DNA of 64,000 nt from Pontibacillus chungwhensis BH030062 (GTDB lineage Bacteria > Bacillota > Bacilli > Bacillales > BH030062), in assembly GCF_000770675.1 (NCBI RefSeq), contig NZ_AVBG01000013.1:50505-114504 (forward strand), given 5' to 3'. Positions 63,210 to 64,000 of the stretch are shown one piece after another; position 1 is the first letter of the stretch, and each line of letters opens with the position of its first letter. A program made the position numbers and the translations under genes. The notes beneath the pieces are model-generated. The model had not been told where the DNA came from. It worked only from the letters and a program-made list of their open reading frames with translations, and did not search any database.

Positions 63210-63285
63210 TGGTGGAGGATGGCGGGCTCGAACCACCGACCCCCTGCTTGTAAGGCAGGTGCTCTCCCAGCTGAGCTAATCCTCC
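63210..63285 (-). tRNA. tRNA-Val(UAC)
   Basis: Acceptor GGAGGAT, anticodon loop CTTACAA, encoded CCA. Confidence 0.97.
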
Positions 63286-63296
63286 ATAATATTAAG

Positions 63297-63371
63297 TGGT
63301 GACCCGTACGGGATTCGAACCCGTGTTACCGCCGTGAAAGGGCGGTGTCTTAACCACTTGACCAACGGGCC
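63297..63371 (-). tRNA. tRNA-Glu(UUC)
   Basis: Acceptor GGCCCGT, anticodon loop CTTTCAC, encoded CCA. It also supplies Glu-tRNA for haem synthesis. Confidence 0.97.
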
Positions 63372-63384
63372 AGTGAAAAGTTAG

Positions 63385-63476
63385 TGGCGGAGAGCGAGGG
63401 ATTCGAACCCTCGAGACCCGTGTTTGGGCCTACACGATTTCCAATCGTGCTCCTTCGGCCACTCGGACAGCTCTCC
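63385..63476 (-). tRNA. tRNA-Ser(GGA)
   Basis: Class II tRNA with long variable arm, anticodon loop TTGGAAA, encoded CCA. Confidence 0.97.
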
Positions 63477-63477
63477 A

Positions 63478-63552
63478 TGGCTCCAACGGCAGGATTCGAA
63501 CCTGCGACCGATCGGTTAACAGCCGATAGCTCTACCACTGAGCTACGTTGGA
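63478..63552 (-). tRNA. tRNA-Asn(GUU)
   Basis: Acceptor TCCAACG, anticodon loop CTGTTAA, encoded CCA. First tRNA of the array, 50 bp after 5S rRNA. Confidence 0.97.
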
Positions 63553-63602
63553 ATCATGTCAAAAGGCCGTTTGCCTTTTGATCAAAGTCAATAAAGTGAC
63601 TT

Positions 63603-63718
63603 GCCTGGCGGCGTCCTACTCTTGCGGGGGTGAAACCCCGACTACCATCGGCGCTGAAGAGCTTAACTTCTGTGTTCGGCATGGGAACAGGTGTGACCTC
63701 TTCGCCAAAACCGCCAGA
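63603..63718 (-). rRNA. rrf: 5S ribosomal RNA
   Basis: About 116 nt with the conserved 5S words GAAGAGGTCACACCTGTTCC, CATGCCGAACACAGAAG and GATGGTAG; the ends TCTGGCGG and CCGCCAGG pair. It precedes the tRNA array in the order 23S-5S-tRNAs, as in trnD-type operons. Exact ends are estimated from the closing helix. Confidence 0.96.
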
Positions 63719-64000
63719 CTCTTTATTGAATTTCTTTCTCGTCTTTTCAACGACAAGTTATATTTTATCTTGTTTCGAAAGAAAAGTCAAGAGGTATTTT
63801 AGATTTTTTCTAAGTACCTTCAAAACTAGATAAGAATTAAGACATCGTGCCTGATCACGTGTATGCGCTCGAGCTGACTTCCAGCTCCAACTCCCAGACC
63901 CTGGCGTATAAGTCATCTTTTCTACAAAGGCTAATCGCCTTTTCCGAAAATCTGTCTTATCCGTACGGGTCTAAGCGGTCGTTTGCGCTTTAGATAGATA
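63719..64000 (-). other. 23S-5S rRNA spacer (23S rRNA lies beyond the window)
   Basis: No 23S 3'-end sequence is visible, so the spacer is at least 280 bp. It holds the rrn-spacer word ACCTTCAAAACTAGATAAG (plus strand) and two hairpins on the minus strand: GAGCTGGAAGTCAGCTC (63871-63887) and a larger one built around AAAGGC/GCCTTT near 63920-63960. These are probably processing signals. Confidence 0.6.

Overview
The window looks like a chromosome segment of a moderately halophilic, endospore-forming, low-G+C Bacillaceae (Halobacillus/Pontibacillus-like; the genus is an inference from gene content). Evidence: a gerA-type germinant receptor operon, yhbH and prkA sporulation genes, an OpuA glycine betaine importer, Bacillus-type gene orders (appDFABC, mntABCD, argGH) and a trnD-like tRNA array behind an rRNA operon. 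No phage, transposase or CRISPR array was seen.

Layout: 1-4.8 kb, a partial DUF389 protein and a tricistronic spore germinant receptor. 4.8-9 kb, an aldo/keto reductase and an opuA operon in the order AC-AB-AA. 9.5-21.3 kb, helD, a stand-alone MurG, a MATE pump, an aldehyde dehydrogenase, a NupC transporter, a LysM-CAP protein, small unknowns and a broken esterase; three large two-hairpin repeats lie here. 21.8-27.6 kb, an app-type oligopeptide importer. 27.8-31.1 kb, a TPR-like protein, yhbH, and a second-type yidC preceded by a small membrane-peptide gene. 31.2-41.6 kb, odhAB, ppx and ppk, prkA. 41.8-45 kb, an SMR pump with MarR regulator, small membrane proteins, trmL, an amidase. 45-49 kb, an alpha-glucoside PTS, GH4 phospho-glucosidase and GntR regulator. 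49-55.7 kb, ogt, queG, an ABC-ATPase-class protein, tRNA-Gly, argGH. 56-59.6 kb, mntABCD under two MntR-type boxes. 60-64 kb, ilvD between two copies of a tRNA-Leu 3' end, then 15 tRNAs, 5S rRNA and the 23S-5S spacer.

The most notable item is the 102-codon gene in front of yidC2 (30755-31063). It has an N-terminal membrane segment and a C-terminal W...K...DDED region like the MifM arrest peptide, and its last codons form a long helix with the yidC2 ribosome binding site. This predicts a translation-arrest sensor that turns on the backup membrane insertase. The second is a family of three ~370-bp two-hairpin repeats whose closing stems differ in every copy yet pair perfectly, each lying just beyond the terminator of a minus-strand gene. 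The third is a 46-nt tRNA-Leu fragment that breaks inside the anticodon and brackets ilvD like an attachment-site duplication.
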